From Deltaproteobacteria bacterium (GTDB taxonomy: Bacteria; Myxococcota_A; UBA9160; SZUA-336), in the NCBI GenBank assembly GCA_019311115.1, contig JAFDDB010000006.1, positions 1 to 63,002 on the forward strand: a stretch of DNA of 63,002 bases, read 5' to 3'. Position numbers and translations under genes: made by a program. This document shows positions 17,230-25,669 of the stretch, piece by piece; position 1 is the stretch's first letter, and each line of letters opens with the position of its first letter. The notes under the pieces were generated by a model that did no database searches, was not told the origin of the DNA, and saw only the letters and a program-made list of their open reading frames with translations.

Positions 17230-18702
17230 GTGGCCCTTCGAGTCGCGATCGCGGGGGTCTCGCACGAGACCAACAGCTACTGCAAGGGCCAGACGCAGTC
17301 GGAGGAGTTCTGGACCCTGCGCGGCGACCGCGTGCTGCGCCTGGCGCCGACAGCCACCGACGTGGGCGGGATGCTCGCCGCCTGCGAGGAGATCGGCGCC
17401 ACGCCGGTTCCGACCCTGGTGGCGGGCGCGAGTCCGTCGGGCGTGATCGCGGCGGAGGTCTACGCGGGGTTCAAGCGCGAGATCCTTGAGCGGCTGCGCG
17501 ACGCGGGCGAACTGGACGCGGTCGCGCTGTCGCTTCACGGAGCCGGCGTCGTCGATGGGATCGACGACTTGGAGGGCGACCTGGCCGAGGCGGTTCGCGA
17601 CCTGGTCGGCCCGGGAGTCCCGGTCGTCGCGACCTTCGACCTGCACGGAAACGTGACCCAGCGCATGGCCGACGCGCTCTCACTCATGTTCGGCTGCCAC
17701 GACTACCCGCACACCGACCTGTACGATCGTGGCGTCGAGGCGGTGCGGAACGTGCCGGCCCTCGTCCGTGGCGACCTGCAGCCCGTCACCTGGGTCGAGT
17801 CGGTTCCCGCACTGCTTCCCACGAACACGACGCTCTTCGGCCCGGCGAGGGACGTGAAGGACCGCTGTCTCGAGCTGGAGAAGCGGCCCGGCGTCGTCGA
17901 CTGCACGTTCTTCCACGGTTTCCCGTACACCGACACGCCGCTCGTCGGCGCGCACTTCACCGTGACGACGCACGGCGACCGCGAGCTGGCGCGGAAGACC
18001 GCGCAGGAGGCCGCCCGCTACCTGTGGTCGCGCCGCGAGGACTTCCGTCCGGAGAGCCTGAGCTGCGAGCAGGCGATCGAGCGCGCCCGCGCCGTGCAGG
18101 GCCGCCCGGCCGTGATCAACGAGACCTCGGACAACCCGGGCGGCGGAACGCCCGGCGACGGCACCCACCTGCTGCGCGCCATGGTCGGCGCCGGCCTCGA
18201 GAACGCCTGCTTCGGCTTCATCGTCGATCCCGTCACCGCCCAGGCAGCACACGCCGCGGGCGTCGGCGCGACGATCGACGTCGAGATCGGCGGCCGCTAC
18301 GACGACCTGCACGGCGCGCCGCTCGCCGTCAGCGCGTACGTCAAGACGCTCGGCGACGGCTACTTCCGCTGGCAGAAGATGCTGCGGGGGGTGCAGGCCG
18401 GCCTCGGCCGCATGGCGCGCCTGGTCGTCGGCGGGATCGACGTGATCGTGAGCAGCAACCGCGCGCAGACCTTCGACGCCGAGGTATTCGCGCACCTGGG
18501 CATCGACGTGCTCCGCTACGACATCGTCGCCCTGAAGTCGAGCCACCACTTCCGCGCCGGCTTCCAGGAGTTGGCCGCCGGGATCATCACTGCGGACCCC
18601 CCGGGCCTCACGACGCACCAGATCCAGGTCTTTCCCCGCGAGCGCGCCGCGGGCCCGCTCTGGCCGCTCGACCCCGACGCGACCTACGACGCCTCGGCCT
18701 GA
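17230..18702 (+). CDS. M81 family metallopeptidase (MlrC/microcystinase C-like)
   Basis: 490 residues, normal for the family. N-terminal RVAIAGVSHETNSYCKG contains the conserved H-E-T-N. The zinc-region motifs are ALSLHGAG, ATFDLHGNVT and FGCHDYPHTDLYDRG, and the C-terminal domain has KSSHHFRAGF. MlrC acts on linear peptides in microcystin degradation, but most homologues are of unknown substrate, so M81 peptidase is the safe call. It has no signal peptide. The start is the GTG at 17230, 1 nt after the stop of the serine-hydrolase remnant, so translation is probably coupled to it. A VWA protein gene follows after 104 bp. Confidence 0.93.
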   Translation: MALRVAIAGVSHETNSYCKGQTQSEEFWTLRGDRVLRLAPTATDVGGMLAACEEIGATPVPTLVAGASPSGVIAAEVYAGFKREILERLRDAGELDAVALSLHGAGVVDGIDDLEGDLAEAVRDLVGPGVPVVATFDLHGNVTQRMADALSLMFGCHDYPHTDLYDRGVEAVRNVPALVRGDLQPVTWVESVPALLPTNTTLFGPARDVKDRCLELEKRPGVVDCTFFHGFPYTDTPLVGAHFTVTTHGDRELARKTAQEAARYLWSRREDFRPESLSCEQAIERARAVQGRPAVINETSDNPGGGTPGDGTHLLRAMVGAGLENACFGFIVDPVTAQAAHAAGVGATIDVEIGGRYDDLHGAPLAVSAYVKTLGDGYFRWQKMLRGVQAGLGRMARLVVGGIDVIVSSNRAQTFDAEVFAHLGIDVLRYDIVALKSSHHFRAGFQELAAGIITADPPGLTTHQIQVFPRERAAGPLWPLDPDATYDASA

Positions 18703-18806
18703 CGGCTCACCCTCCCTTCAAGAACTCGCAGCTTCCGCTCGATCTCTAGGGAAGCAGCGACGCTGCGCCGCGCTCTGCGTGGCGACGTCGACGGGGGTGA
18801 GCGCAG

Positions 18807-20927
18807 ATGAGAGGCGTTGTCGCAGGAGCGTTGTTCACGGGTCTGCTGGGGATCGCGGGTTTCGCGGCCGCTGGACCCGCAGAGCCGGTCGGAGAGCTCG
18901 AGGTCGAGATCTACGAGCCCGCTCCCGAGGCCAGGCTTCGGATGCAACGCTTCGAGCCGGACGTGCTGATCGAGGGCGGCGCGTCGATCTTCGGCGGCGT
19001 GCGCCAGCTCGACCTGTTCCTGGTCATGGACTCGTCGAAGAGCCTGCTGCGCACCGACGCGCGCGACCACCGGGTCGAGGGCGCCGTAGGACTGGTCGCG
19101 AGCCTGCCCGAGAAGTCGGACCTGCAGATCGGCGTGGTGGACTTCGACCGCAAGGCGAAGCTGGTGCAGCCGCTCACGTCCGACCGCAGGCAGGTCACCG
19201 CTGCGCTGCGCGGACTCGACCGCAAGGGCTCGACGAACCTGGCGGCCGGCATCCAGTCGGCACTCGCCGGCTTCGAGGCGGGCGCGCGCCCGGGATCGTC
19301 GCGCGTCATCTTGCTCTTCACCGACGGCAAGTCCAACGAGGACAAGGCGCGCGCGGCGATGCGCGAGGCGCGCGCGGCCGGCGTCGCGATCCACACGCTG
19401 CTGCTCGGCTCCGACGAGGACGGGCAGCTGCTGCTCGACGACATCGCGTCCGGCACGGGCGGCAGCTTCATCCACGTCACCGACCCGGCCGAGCTGCCCG
19501 CCGCGTTCCTGAACCTGCGGACGACAGGTGTCGAGACGGTGACGCTGCGGGTCAACGGGGGAGCGCCCATCCCGACCGAGCTCTCGGGCGGCGCCTTCAG
19601 CACGCGCGTCCCCTACCAGATGGGCGCGAACACCGTCGTAGCGACCGCCACCAGCCTCGATGGACGGCTCCGCCAGCAGAGCGTCACGTTCTACGTCGAG
19701 TCCCCGCTGCGAATCGTGATCGAGGACCCGCTCGACGGCGCGTTGCTCGAGGAGCCGACCCGGGAGATCCACGTCGCCGGACAGGTCGTCACCTTCGACG
19801 ACGTGCCCGAGGAACACCGCATGGCGCACCCAAACCTGGGCGTCCAGATGGTGACGTTGCAGGTCAACGACCTGCCGCCCTTCCTGGCGCAGCTCGAGCG
19901 CGGACGCTTCCGTGGACGCGTGCTGCTCGAAGAAGGCGAGAACCACATCGTGGCCACGGCGACGAACACGGCGGGCCAGACCGCCATGGCGGCGATCACG
20001 CTGACCGCCCGGCCGCCCGGCTGCGCCGAGCTCGAAGTCAGGGCCGAACGCGACGGCGAGCCCGCGCTGTCGATCTCGGACCGTGCGGTCGAGATCGTCT
20101 TCGACGCGTCGAACAGCATGTGGGCGCGCATCGACGGCCAGCCCAAGATCAGCATCGCCAAGCACTCGCTCCAGGCACTGCTGGACTGGATGCCGGCCGA
20201 CCTGCGCCTGGCGCTGCGCGTCTACGGCCACCAGCACTCGCGCGAGAAGAAGGACTGCCAGGACTCGCAGCTTCTGGTGGGCTTCGGGGCCGGGAACCGC
20301 ACGCAGGTACGGCAGTCGATCGCGGGCTTCCAGCCGCGCGGCCAGACGCCGCTGGCGTACTCGCTCAGCCAGACCGCGAGCGACTTTGGAGCGTTCCGCG
20401 GCGAGCGCGCCGTCGTCCTGGTGACGGACGGCATCGAGAGCTGTGGCGGAGATCCGGTACAGGCCGCGCGCGACCTTCAGCGCGACGGCGACGTGCCGGT
20501 GCACGTGATCGGCTTCGGCCTGGGCGGCGACGCGACCGACACCGGGAGCCTGCGCGCGATCGCAGAGGCGTCGGGCGGGCGCTACATGTCCGCGCGCAAC
20601 GCAGAGGAGCTTCGCGACGCGCTGCGGGACACGATCGGCACGGCCTTCCGCGTCCTGCGCGAGCAGGAACTGATGGCGTCGGGAACGCTCGGCGCCCGGC
20701 AGCGCTTCCGCCTGCCCGCGGGCTCCTACATGGTGCACGTCGACAGCGAGCCGCCGCAGCAGCTACGGGTCACGCTCGGCGCAGAGGAAGGCACCACCCT
20801 GCTGCTGCGCCGAGACGACAGCGGGCTCTCGCGTTCGGAGAGCCGCTGGGCCGTCGGCTACGCGCACTGCGAGGAGCGCGGGCCGGCCATGTCCCTACCC
20901 GCGGCGCCGGCCCACACCGTCGACTAG
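18807..20927 (+). CDS. Secreted protein with two von Willebrand factor A domains
   Basis: 706 residues. The signal peptide is MRGVVAGALFTGLLGIAGF with AAAG-type cleavage near residue 22. The first VWA domain (about 65-235) has MIDAS DSSKS and LFTDGKSNED. The centre (about 240-410) is beta-rich, resembling bacterial Ig-like or BatA-type linkers (VTLRVNGGAP, VTLQVNDLPP). The second VWA domain (about 425-600) has MIDAS DASNSM and LVTDGIESCGGD. The C-terminus holds a short beta-rich region. Both MIDAS motifs look intact for metal-dependent binding of a protein partner. It is probably periplasmic or cell-surface; partner unknown. A GGGGGTGAG Shine-Dalgarno-like stretch precedes the ATG. It is convergent with the lipoprotein gene at 20939. 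Confidence 0.88.
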   Translation: MRGVVAGALFTGLLGIAGFAAAGPAEPVGELEVEIYEPAPEARLRMQRFEPDVLIEGGASIFGGVRQLDLFLVMDSSKSLLRTDARDHRVEGAVGLVASLPEKSDLQIGVVDFDRKAKLVQPLTSDRRQVTAALRGLDRKGSTNLAAGIQSALAGFEAGARPGSSRVILLFTDGKSNEDKARAAMREARAAGVAIHTLLLGSDEDGQLLLDDIASGTGGSFIHVTDPAELPAAFLNLRTTGVETVTLRVNGGAPIPTELSGGAFSTRVPYQMGANTVVATATSLDGRLRQQSVTFYVESPLRIVIEDPLDGALLEEPTREIHVAGQVVTFDDVPEEHRMAHPNLGVQMVTLQVNDLPPFLAQLERGRFRGRVLLEEGENHIVATATNTAGQTAMAAITLTARPPGCAELEVRAERDGEPALSISDRAVEIVFDASNSMWARIDGQPKISIAKHSLQALLDWMPADLRLALRVYGHQHSREKKDCQDSQLLVGFGAGNRTQVRQSIAGFQPRGQTPLAYSLSQTASDFGAFRGERAVVLVTDGIESCGGDPVQAARDLQRDGDVPVHVIGFGLGGDATDTGSLRAIAEASGGRYMSARNAEELRDALRDTIGTAFRVLREQELMASGTLGARQRFRLPAGSYMVHVDSEPPQQLRVTLGAEEGTTLLLRRDDSGLSRSESRWAVGYAHCEERGPAMSLPAAPAHTVD

Positions 20928-20938
20928 CGAGCGGCGGA

Positions 20939-21955
20939 CTACTCCGGAGCCGGGGCCGCCGGGAACTCTGCCTGCGTGGGTGACTCGTCTTCGGTGACCA
21001 CCTCGTCCTCGACCGCGGCCGCCGGTTCCGGTTCGGGCGGCGGAGCCGGGGCGTAGGCCAGCTCTCCCCGCTGCTTGGCCGAGTGGTAGGCGGCGAGCGC
21101 CTGGGATGAGTCCCCGACCCGCCACAGCTCCGTCACGAGCTGCCGGTCGACGATGTCGAGCCGCAGCGAACGCGTGTGGCGGAAGTCGTCGCGCAACAGG
21201 TCGAGCCCGACCCAGCCCCCGAAGAAGTCGACCAGTTGTGCGGGGTGGAACTCGAGCTCGGCACCCAGGATCCCCGCCGTCGCGCTCGCGCCGACGGCCC
21301 AGTAGTCACGGAAGGACTGGTAGAGGGGATCGCTCGGCCGGTGCAGCCCCGCCGTGCTGCTCGACGCTGCGAGCGCACCCGACGTGCCGACGAGGCCGCC
21401 TCCATAGGAGTGTGCGCCGGCGGCGATCGCGGTGAGGCCCGCCTCGGCCTGCGACTTCAGCCCGAGCGAGCGGTGATCGTGCAGGCCGATCCCGCCCGTC
21501 GTGCGCATGCCTCCCGCTACCTGCATGGCGCGGGTCACGTGCACGTCGGCGTACGCACCGAAGCCGAAGTGGACGTCGAAGCTGACTACGTCCATCAGGT
21601 CGAGCACGCGGTCCGGCAGCCACAGCGCCACCTGCGCCCAGACCGGGCGCTGCACCTCGGGCCGGTGCTTGCGGTTCATGCCGAGCCAGCTTCGCTTCAT
21701 CGTGGAGCGCGCGTCGGGATCGAGCTCGTCGCGCAGGTCGAGCAGGCCCGGGAAGCGTGGATCCACGGCGTACACCGCGTCGGCCAGCACGACCGCCTCG
21801 GCCTCGTTGTCGAACTCGTGGTGACTCTCGGCCGAGCGCAGCGCCTGGCCGAGCAGCTCCTCGACACGGTCCGGCGGGCGGTTCACACACGCGGCCAGCA
21901 GCAGGGAAACACCGGCGAGCAGCGTCAACGTGAGCTTCGGGGGGGTGGGCGACAT
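20939..21955 (-). CDS. Hypothetical lipoprotein
   Basis: 338 residues from ATG 21955. Signal and lipobox are visible: LTLLAGVSLLLAAC, Cys near residue 22. The body has an alpha-helical N-terminal part with DPRFPGLLDLRDELDPDARSTMKR, then a Gly/Ala-rich region containing FDVHFGFGAYADVHVTRAMQ and LGAELEFHPAQLVDFFGGW, like outer-membrane or amphipathic insertions, and a C-terminal Pro/Glu-rich acidic tail. I do not recognise the family, although DVHFGFGAYADVHVTRAMQ resembles lipoproteins of exosortase- or membrane-associated clusters. The longer frame upstream to 22237 lacks family-like sequence, so I chose the ATG in front of the signal peptide. A GGAGG lies 7 nt upstream and a long hairpin (21966-22006) just before that. 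Confidence 0.75.
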   Translation of the reverse strand: MSPTPPKLTLTLLAGVSLLLAACVNRPPDRVEELLGQALRSAESHHEFDNEAEAVVLADAVYAVDPRFPGLLDLRDELDPDARSTMKRSWLGMNRKHRPEVQRPVWAQVALWLPDRVLDLMDVVSFDVHFGFGAYADVHVTRAMQVAGGMRTTGGIGLHDHRSLGLKSQAEAGLTAIAAGAHSYGGGLVGTSGALAASSSTAGLHRPSDPLYQSFRDYWAVGASATAGILGAELEFHPAQLVDFFGGWVGLDLLRDDFRHTRSLRLDIVDRQLVTELWRVGDSSQALAAYHSAKQRGELAYAPAPPPEPEPAAAVEDEVVTEDESPTQAEFPAAPAPE

Positions 21956-21965
21956 CCTGGGCCTC

Positions 21966-22006
21966 CAGCAGCCAGCTCGGGGATGTCGAGTCATCCCCGC
22001 CTGCTG
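21966..22006. promoter_or_regulatory. Extended stem-loop in the divergent lipoprotein/pcm intergenic region
   Basis: Inner perfect stem CGGGGATG (21978-21985) / CATCCCCG (21992-21999) with a 6-nt loop. Outer stem CAGCAG (21966-21971) / CTGCTG (22001-22006) is separated by an asymmetric internal loop. On the minus strand it would lie in the 5' leader of the lipoprotein mRNA, overlapping the approach to its GGAGG. It could be an RNA element or a DNA operator; there is no T run for a terminator. Confidence 0.5.
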
Positions 22007-22097
22007 ATCGGCACTGCCCGCGCGAACCTTCAACCTGCCGGTGGGCTGCGCGCCGGCTGCGCAGCGGACCCCGACCTGCCCTATGGTCCAGGTGCCG

Positions 22098-22766
22098 ATG
22101 AGCTTCCGAACCCGGCGTTCCCCGCCCGACTTCGACACGCTGCGCGCCGCAATGGTGGCTCGGCACCTGGCTGCTCGCGACGTCGACGACCCGCGCGTGC
22201 TCCGGGCGATGGGTACGGTCCCGCGCCACGAGTTCACGCCGCCGGACCTGGCGCACCGGGCCTACGAGGACGCGCCGCTCCCGATGCAAGCGGACCAGAC
22301 GCTCAGCCAGCCGTACATCGTCGCGCGGATGACGCAGCTGGCCGTGGGCCCTGGCGCCCGCCGGGCCCTCGACGTCGGCGGAGGCTCCGGCTACCAGGCG
22401 GCCGTACTGGCCGAACTGGTGGACTGGGTCGATTCGGTCGAGCGGATCCGCGAGCTGGCCGACACCGCGCGCGAGCGCCTGGCCCGGCTCGGCTACTCGA
22501 ACGTCCACGTGCACTGCGCGGACGGGTTCCTGGGTTGGCCGGCGGGCGCTCCCTACGACGCGATCATCGTGGCCTGCGCTCCGCCCCAGGTGCCCCCGGC
22601 GCTGGTCGAGCAGCTCGCGCCGGGCGGGCGCCTGGTCGTTCCCGTGGGGCCGGAGGGCGCCGCCCAGGAGCTCGTCGTGATCGAAAAGGCCGCGGACGGG
22701 AGCACGTCGCGGCGCACGGACGCGCCGGTGCGCTTCGTGCCCATGCTGCCCGGCGACCCGGTCTGA
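22098..22766 (+). CDS. pcm: Protein-L-isoaspartate O-methyltransferase
   Basis: 222 residues from ATG 22098, about the standard Pcm size. The isoaspartyl-binding region has VPRHEFTPPDLAHRAYED and QTLSQPYIVARM, and the SAM-binding motif I is LDVGGGSGYQAAVLAEL, followed by APPQVPPALVEQLAPGGRLVVPVG. It methylates isoaspartate in damaged proteins using S-adenosylmethionine, starting repair in the cytosol. Starts at GTG 22041 and ATG 22083 are also in frame. I chose 22098 because TATGGT at 22082-22087 would make a -10 ending 10 nt before it and the family begins with RRSPPDFDTLR-like sequence. It is divergent from the lipoprotein gene and convergent with the small zinc-ribbon gene. Confidence 0.9.
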   Translation: MSFRTRRSPPDFDTLRAAMVARHLAARDVDDPRVLRAMGTVPRHEFTPPDLAHRAYEDAPLPMQADQTLSQPYIVARMTQLAVGPGARRALDVGGGSGYQAAVLAELVDWVDSVERIRELADTARERLARLGYSNVHVHCADGFLGWPAGAPYDAIIVACAPPQVPPALVEQLAPGGRLVVPVGPEGAAQELVVIEKAADGSTSRRTDAPVRFVPMLPGDPV

Positions 22767-22772
22767 GCCGGC

Positions 22773-22970
22773 TCAGGCCGCCTTGGCGCAGTAGGTCGGC
22801 CGGCGCTGCTGACTCTCCCAGGTGCGCCGGCAGCGGGTGCAGCGCATGCGGTCATCGAAGGCGTGACCGCCGGAGCTCCAGCCACCCTTGACGAGGTGCA
22901 GGGGCTTCACGCTCTTGCCGCGGGGAGGAGGCGGACAGCGGTGTGCGGGATCGGGGGAGGGTTTCGACAT
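22773..22970 (-). CDS. Small zinc-ribbon-like protein
   Basis: 65 residues. The C-terminal half has CTRCRRTW followed by a Cys near residue 61 (RPTYCAKAA), plus a HRC near residue 11, a pattern that could bind zinc. The N-terminus is Pro-rich. I do not recognise a named family. It is convergent with pcm (6 bp) and divergent from the sulfatase gene. Its coding potential is supported by the Cys pattern and by tight packing between neighbours, but a protein this short could be spurious. Confidence 0.55.
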   Translation of the reverse strand: MSKPSPDPAHRCPPPPRGKSVKPLHLVKGGWSSGGHAFDDRMRCTRCRRTWESQQRRPTYCAKAA

Positions 22971-23010
22971 CGTCTGTAGGACGCGTGCGCCCCCGCGGGT
23001 ATTCGTCCGG

Positions 23011-23016
23011 TACCCT
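23011..23016 (+). promoter_or_regulatory. -10-like hexamer TACCCT before the sulfatase gene
   Basis: TACCCT ends 7 nt before ATG 23024 with no Shine-Dalgarno in between; leaderless arrangement. No -35 is convincing. Confidence 0.35.
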
Positions 23017-23023
23017 CCCGGCC

Positions 23024-24712
23024 ATGCGACGCGGCCTCGCCCCGCGAACGGGCACGTCTCCGACAGCGCTCGCGGTCCTGGCGCTGGCCGTCTCGCTGCT
23101 CGGGGCCTGCGACCGGCCGCGCTTCGACGTGCGGCCGAACGTCGTGCTGATCACCGTCGACACGCTGCGCGCCGACCGGCTGGGCAGCTACGGGTACGCC
23201 GACGCGCGCACCCCGCACATGGACCGGCTGGCGCGCGAAGGCGTCCGCTTCGGCAGCGCCTCGACCGTCATCCCGCGAACCAGCCAGTCGATCGCCTCGA
23301 TCATGACCGGGCTCTACCCGCACGAGCACGGCTCACTCGAGATCGGCACCGGCCCGGACGACGGCGTGCTGCTGGCCTCGCAGCTGTTCTCGGACGCCGG
23401 CTACGCCACGGCCGGCGTGAGCGCGAACGGGGCCGCCAGCCGCACGCAGGGCCTCGAGCGGGGCTTCGACCACTTCGTGGGCTGGCGCGAGCTGGGACGG
23501 CGGCACACGCTCTGGGGCGACCCGCCGCCCCGCGGGGGCGGTCCCTACGTGGGCCGCGCCGAGGCGGTGACGCGCGAGGCCGTCGCCTGGATCGAGCAGG
23601 AGCGCGACGAGCCCTTCTTCCTGTGGCTGCTCTACTTCGACCCGCACTTCTTCTACAACCCGCCGCCGCCGTACCGCGACGTGATCGACTGGAGCGGCTT
23701 CGACTACTACCGCGAGGTGCAGAAGTACGACCCCAAGAACGCGACCATCTACTTCGACCTGAACGGCCGCGCGAGCGAGCTCCTACCGCAGGTCACCCGG
23801 CTCTACGACGCCGAGGTCACCTACACCGACGCGGTGCTCGGGGCGTTCCTCGACCTTCTCGCCGAACGCCGCGCGTCCGGCGCCGACCCGCGGCCGACGC
23901 TGATCGTGCTGACGGCGGACCACGGGGAGAGCCTGGGCGAGCACGCGTACTACTACGAGCACGGCGACTTCGTCTGGGAGACGACCATGCGCGTGCCGCT
24001 GATCCTGCACGCGCCCGGCGTGATCCCCGAGGGGCTCGAGCTCGACTTTCCCACCACGACGCTCGACGTGCTGCCCACCGTGCTCGGACTGATCGACCTG
24101 CCGGCACCCGAGGGCGTGCGCTTCTCGGGCCGCGACCTGTCCGGCGCGATCTTCGACGGCGCGTCCGCGCCGCTCGAGAACCGCGTGATCTTCGGCGAGA
24201 GCGGGTCGGCGCTGATTCCGCAGAACCCCCACCGGCCGATCGGCGGCACGCTGACGAGCCGCAAGGTAAAGCGCTACCTGCGGGACGGCCGCTGGCTCGC
24301 ACTGCGCCACCGCGACACCGGGTTCGCGCTTTACGATGCCGAGGCCGATCCCTACCTGCGCGACGACATCGCTGCGCGTGAGCCCGAGGTCGCGGGGCGG
24401 ATGCGCGAGCTGCTCGACCGCGTCTCGGTGTTCGGCTCGCGCTGGCGCACGGCGCGCGACTCGCGCTGGAAGCTCGTGCGCATTCCCGGGCTGACGCGCT
24501 CGCACGAGCTGCTCTTCGATCTCGCCGCCGACCCCGGCGAGACGCGGGATGTCTCGGATACGCACCCCGGCGAGCGCGAGCGCCTGAGCGCGGCGCTGGA
24601 CGCCTGGCTCGCGACGATCCCGTCCGACGCCGGAGGCGTGAGGACCGAGACCGACCCCGAACGCGCGCGCGAGCTCGAGGAGCAGCTGCGCTCGCTCGGC
24701 TACGTGGACTGA
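23024..24712 (+). CDS. Sulfatase/alkaline phosphatase superfamily lipoprotein without a Cys-type formylglycine motif
   Basis: 562 residues from ATG 23024. The N-terminus is a lipoprotein signal (AVLALAVSLLGACDRP). Metal-binding NVVLITVDTLRADRLGSYGY and the later LTADHGESLGEHAYYYEHG are intact sulfatase features. The nucleophile region reads VIPRTSQSIASIMTGLYPHEHG (broken: VIPRTSQSIAS, IMTGLYPHEHG), so the usual C/S-x-P-x-R is missing and Thr or Ser occupies the place, as in a subset with T-L-P-S. It may be a phosphodiesterase, phosphotransferase-like enzyme or an unusual sulfatase. Periplasmic or outer-membrane anchored. It is convergent with the transglutaminase-like lipoprotein gene, 4 bp apart. 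Confidence 0.88.
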   Translation: MRRGLAPRTGTSPTALAVLALAVSLLGACDRPRFDVRPNVVLITVDTLRADRLGSYGYADARTPHMDRLAREGVRFGSASTVIPRTSQSIASIMTGLYPHEHGSLEIGTGPDDGVLLASQLFSDAGYATAGVSANGAASRTQGLERGFDHFVGWRELGRRHTLWGDPPPRGGGPYVGRAEAVTREAVAWIEQERDEPFFLWLLYFDPHFFYNPPPPYRDVIDWSGFDYYREVQKYDPKNATIYFDLNGRASELLPQVTRLYDAEVTYTDAVLGAFLDLLAERRASGADPRPTLIVLTADHGESLGEHAYYYEHGDFVWETTMRVPLILHAPGVIPEGLELDFPTTTLDVLPTVLGLIDLPAPEGVRFSGRDLSGAIFDGASAPLENRVIFGESGSALIPQNPHRPIGGTLTSRKVKRYLRDGRWLALRHRDTGFALYDAEADPYLRDDIAAREPEVAGRMRELLDRVSVFGSRWRTARDSRWKLVRIPGLTRSHELLFDLAADPGETRDVSDTHPGERERLSAALDAWLATIPSDAGGVRTETDPERARELEEQLRSLGYVD

Positions 24713-24716
24713 AGCC

Positions 24717-25484
24717 TCAGCGCGCGCGGACGGCGTAGGAACGCGTCTCGTCGAAGAGCCGGAGCGGCTCCCAGTCCGGGTGCTCCGAGAGCGGGCGCAC
24801 GGTCTCGCTCACTTCACCCGTCGAGTCGAGCAGCCAGGGGTCGTCTCGGTGACCGGGCTCGAACCAGAGCGTCACGATGTGGTAGCGGTCGTCCGCGCGG
24901 TTGCGCAGGATCGTGCGGTAGATCTCGCCGGGCTCGAAGCCGAGCCGGCGGAGCAGCGAGAACGTCAGCAGGTCCATGCCGTCGCAGTCGTCGGCGCCGC
25001 GGTCCAGCAGCTCGGCGAGGACGGGCCAGTCGTCCCCGCGCGAATCGGGCCGGTAGTAGAGACCGCTCTGCTGCTGCACCCAGCGCACGGTGTCGTTGAC
25101 CACGCCGCGCCGCAGGTGGCTGCGGAAGCCGGCGTAGGCCACGCCGAGCGCGGACTCGCCCGAGGGGTCGCTCACCGCATCGGCAGAGGACTCCGCAGGG
25201 GTGCGGGAAGCGCCGTGCTCGGCCAGGCGCCGGCGCAGCACCGCGACCTCGTCCGCCAGCTCCTCGAGCCGGTTCTCCGCCTGCCACGACGAGATCACCG
25301 GAACGAACACGTCATCGGCGCCGACCGGCTCGAACAGCGCGTAGTGCCGCGCGTCCGGAGCCGTGACGCAAGCCTGCAGCAGCACGGCCAGCGCGGCCAG
25401 CGCGGGCGACAGGGGGGCGCGGACCCGACGCGGGCCGCGTCGTGCGCATCGGACGTCCTGTCGCACTCCAGGCGTTCCGGGCAT
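24717..25484 (-). CDS. Lipoprotein with transglutaminase-like cysteine peptidase domain
   Basis: 255 residues. Lipobox LLQAC near residue 38 follows a basic N-terminus and a hydrophobic segment (LSPALAALAVLLQAC). The C-terminal half has a Cys-His-Asp arrangement of the bacterial transglutaminase-like cysteine peptidase (BTLCP) type: Cys in GADDCDGMDLL near 165, His in YHIVTLWF near 203 and Asp in LLDSTGE near 219. WVQQQSGLYYRPDSRGDDWP is also family-like. Relatives cleave periplasmic substrates, often acting on adhesion or c-di-GMP-controlled proteins; the role here is inferred from the fold only. A Glu/Leu/Arg-rich helix precedes the domain. Confidence 0.7.
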   Translation of the reverse strand: MPGTPGVRQDVRCARRGPRRVRAPLSPALAALAVLLQACVTAPDARHYALFEPVGADDVFVPVISSWQAENRLEELADEVAVLRRRLAEHGASRTPAESSADAVSDPSGESALGVAYAGFRSHLRRGVVNDTVRWVQQQSGLYYRPDSRGDDWPVLAELLDRGADDCDGMDLLTFSLLRRLGFEPGEIYRTILRNRADDRYHIVTLWFEPGHRDDPWLLDSTGEVSETVRPLSEHPDWEPLRLFDETRSYAVRAR

Positions 25485-25669
25485 TCCGGGAATCTACCGC
25501 CTCGCCGCCCCGGCGCCCGGCGTCGGCGGAGCCGTCCCGGGGGCGGAGGGACTCGCTCCCCGGACTTTGGTACCTTCCCGGCCCGCCTGTACCTCCTCTA
25601 GCGCGGAGCCCCGGCGCTTCGATCCGACTGGGCGGGACCGCCTCCTCCTCAAACCTGTGGGAACCGGAC
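25485..25669. other. 185-bp intergenic region between divergent genes
   Basis: GC-rich; separates the transglutaminase-like lipoprotein (minus) from the 65-residue protein (plus). I see no repeat, RNA gene or clear promoter in it. Confidence 0.4.

Noticed and set aside
21939-21945. G7 run at the start of the lipoprotein gene as a phase-variable tract
   Set aside because: Seven residues encoding part of a Pro run; too short to argue slippage here.
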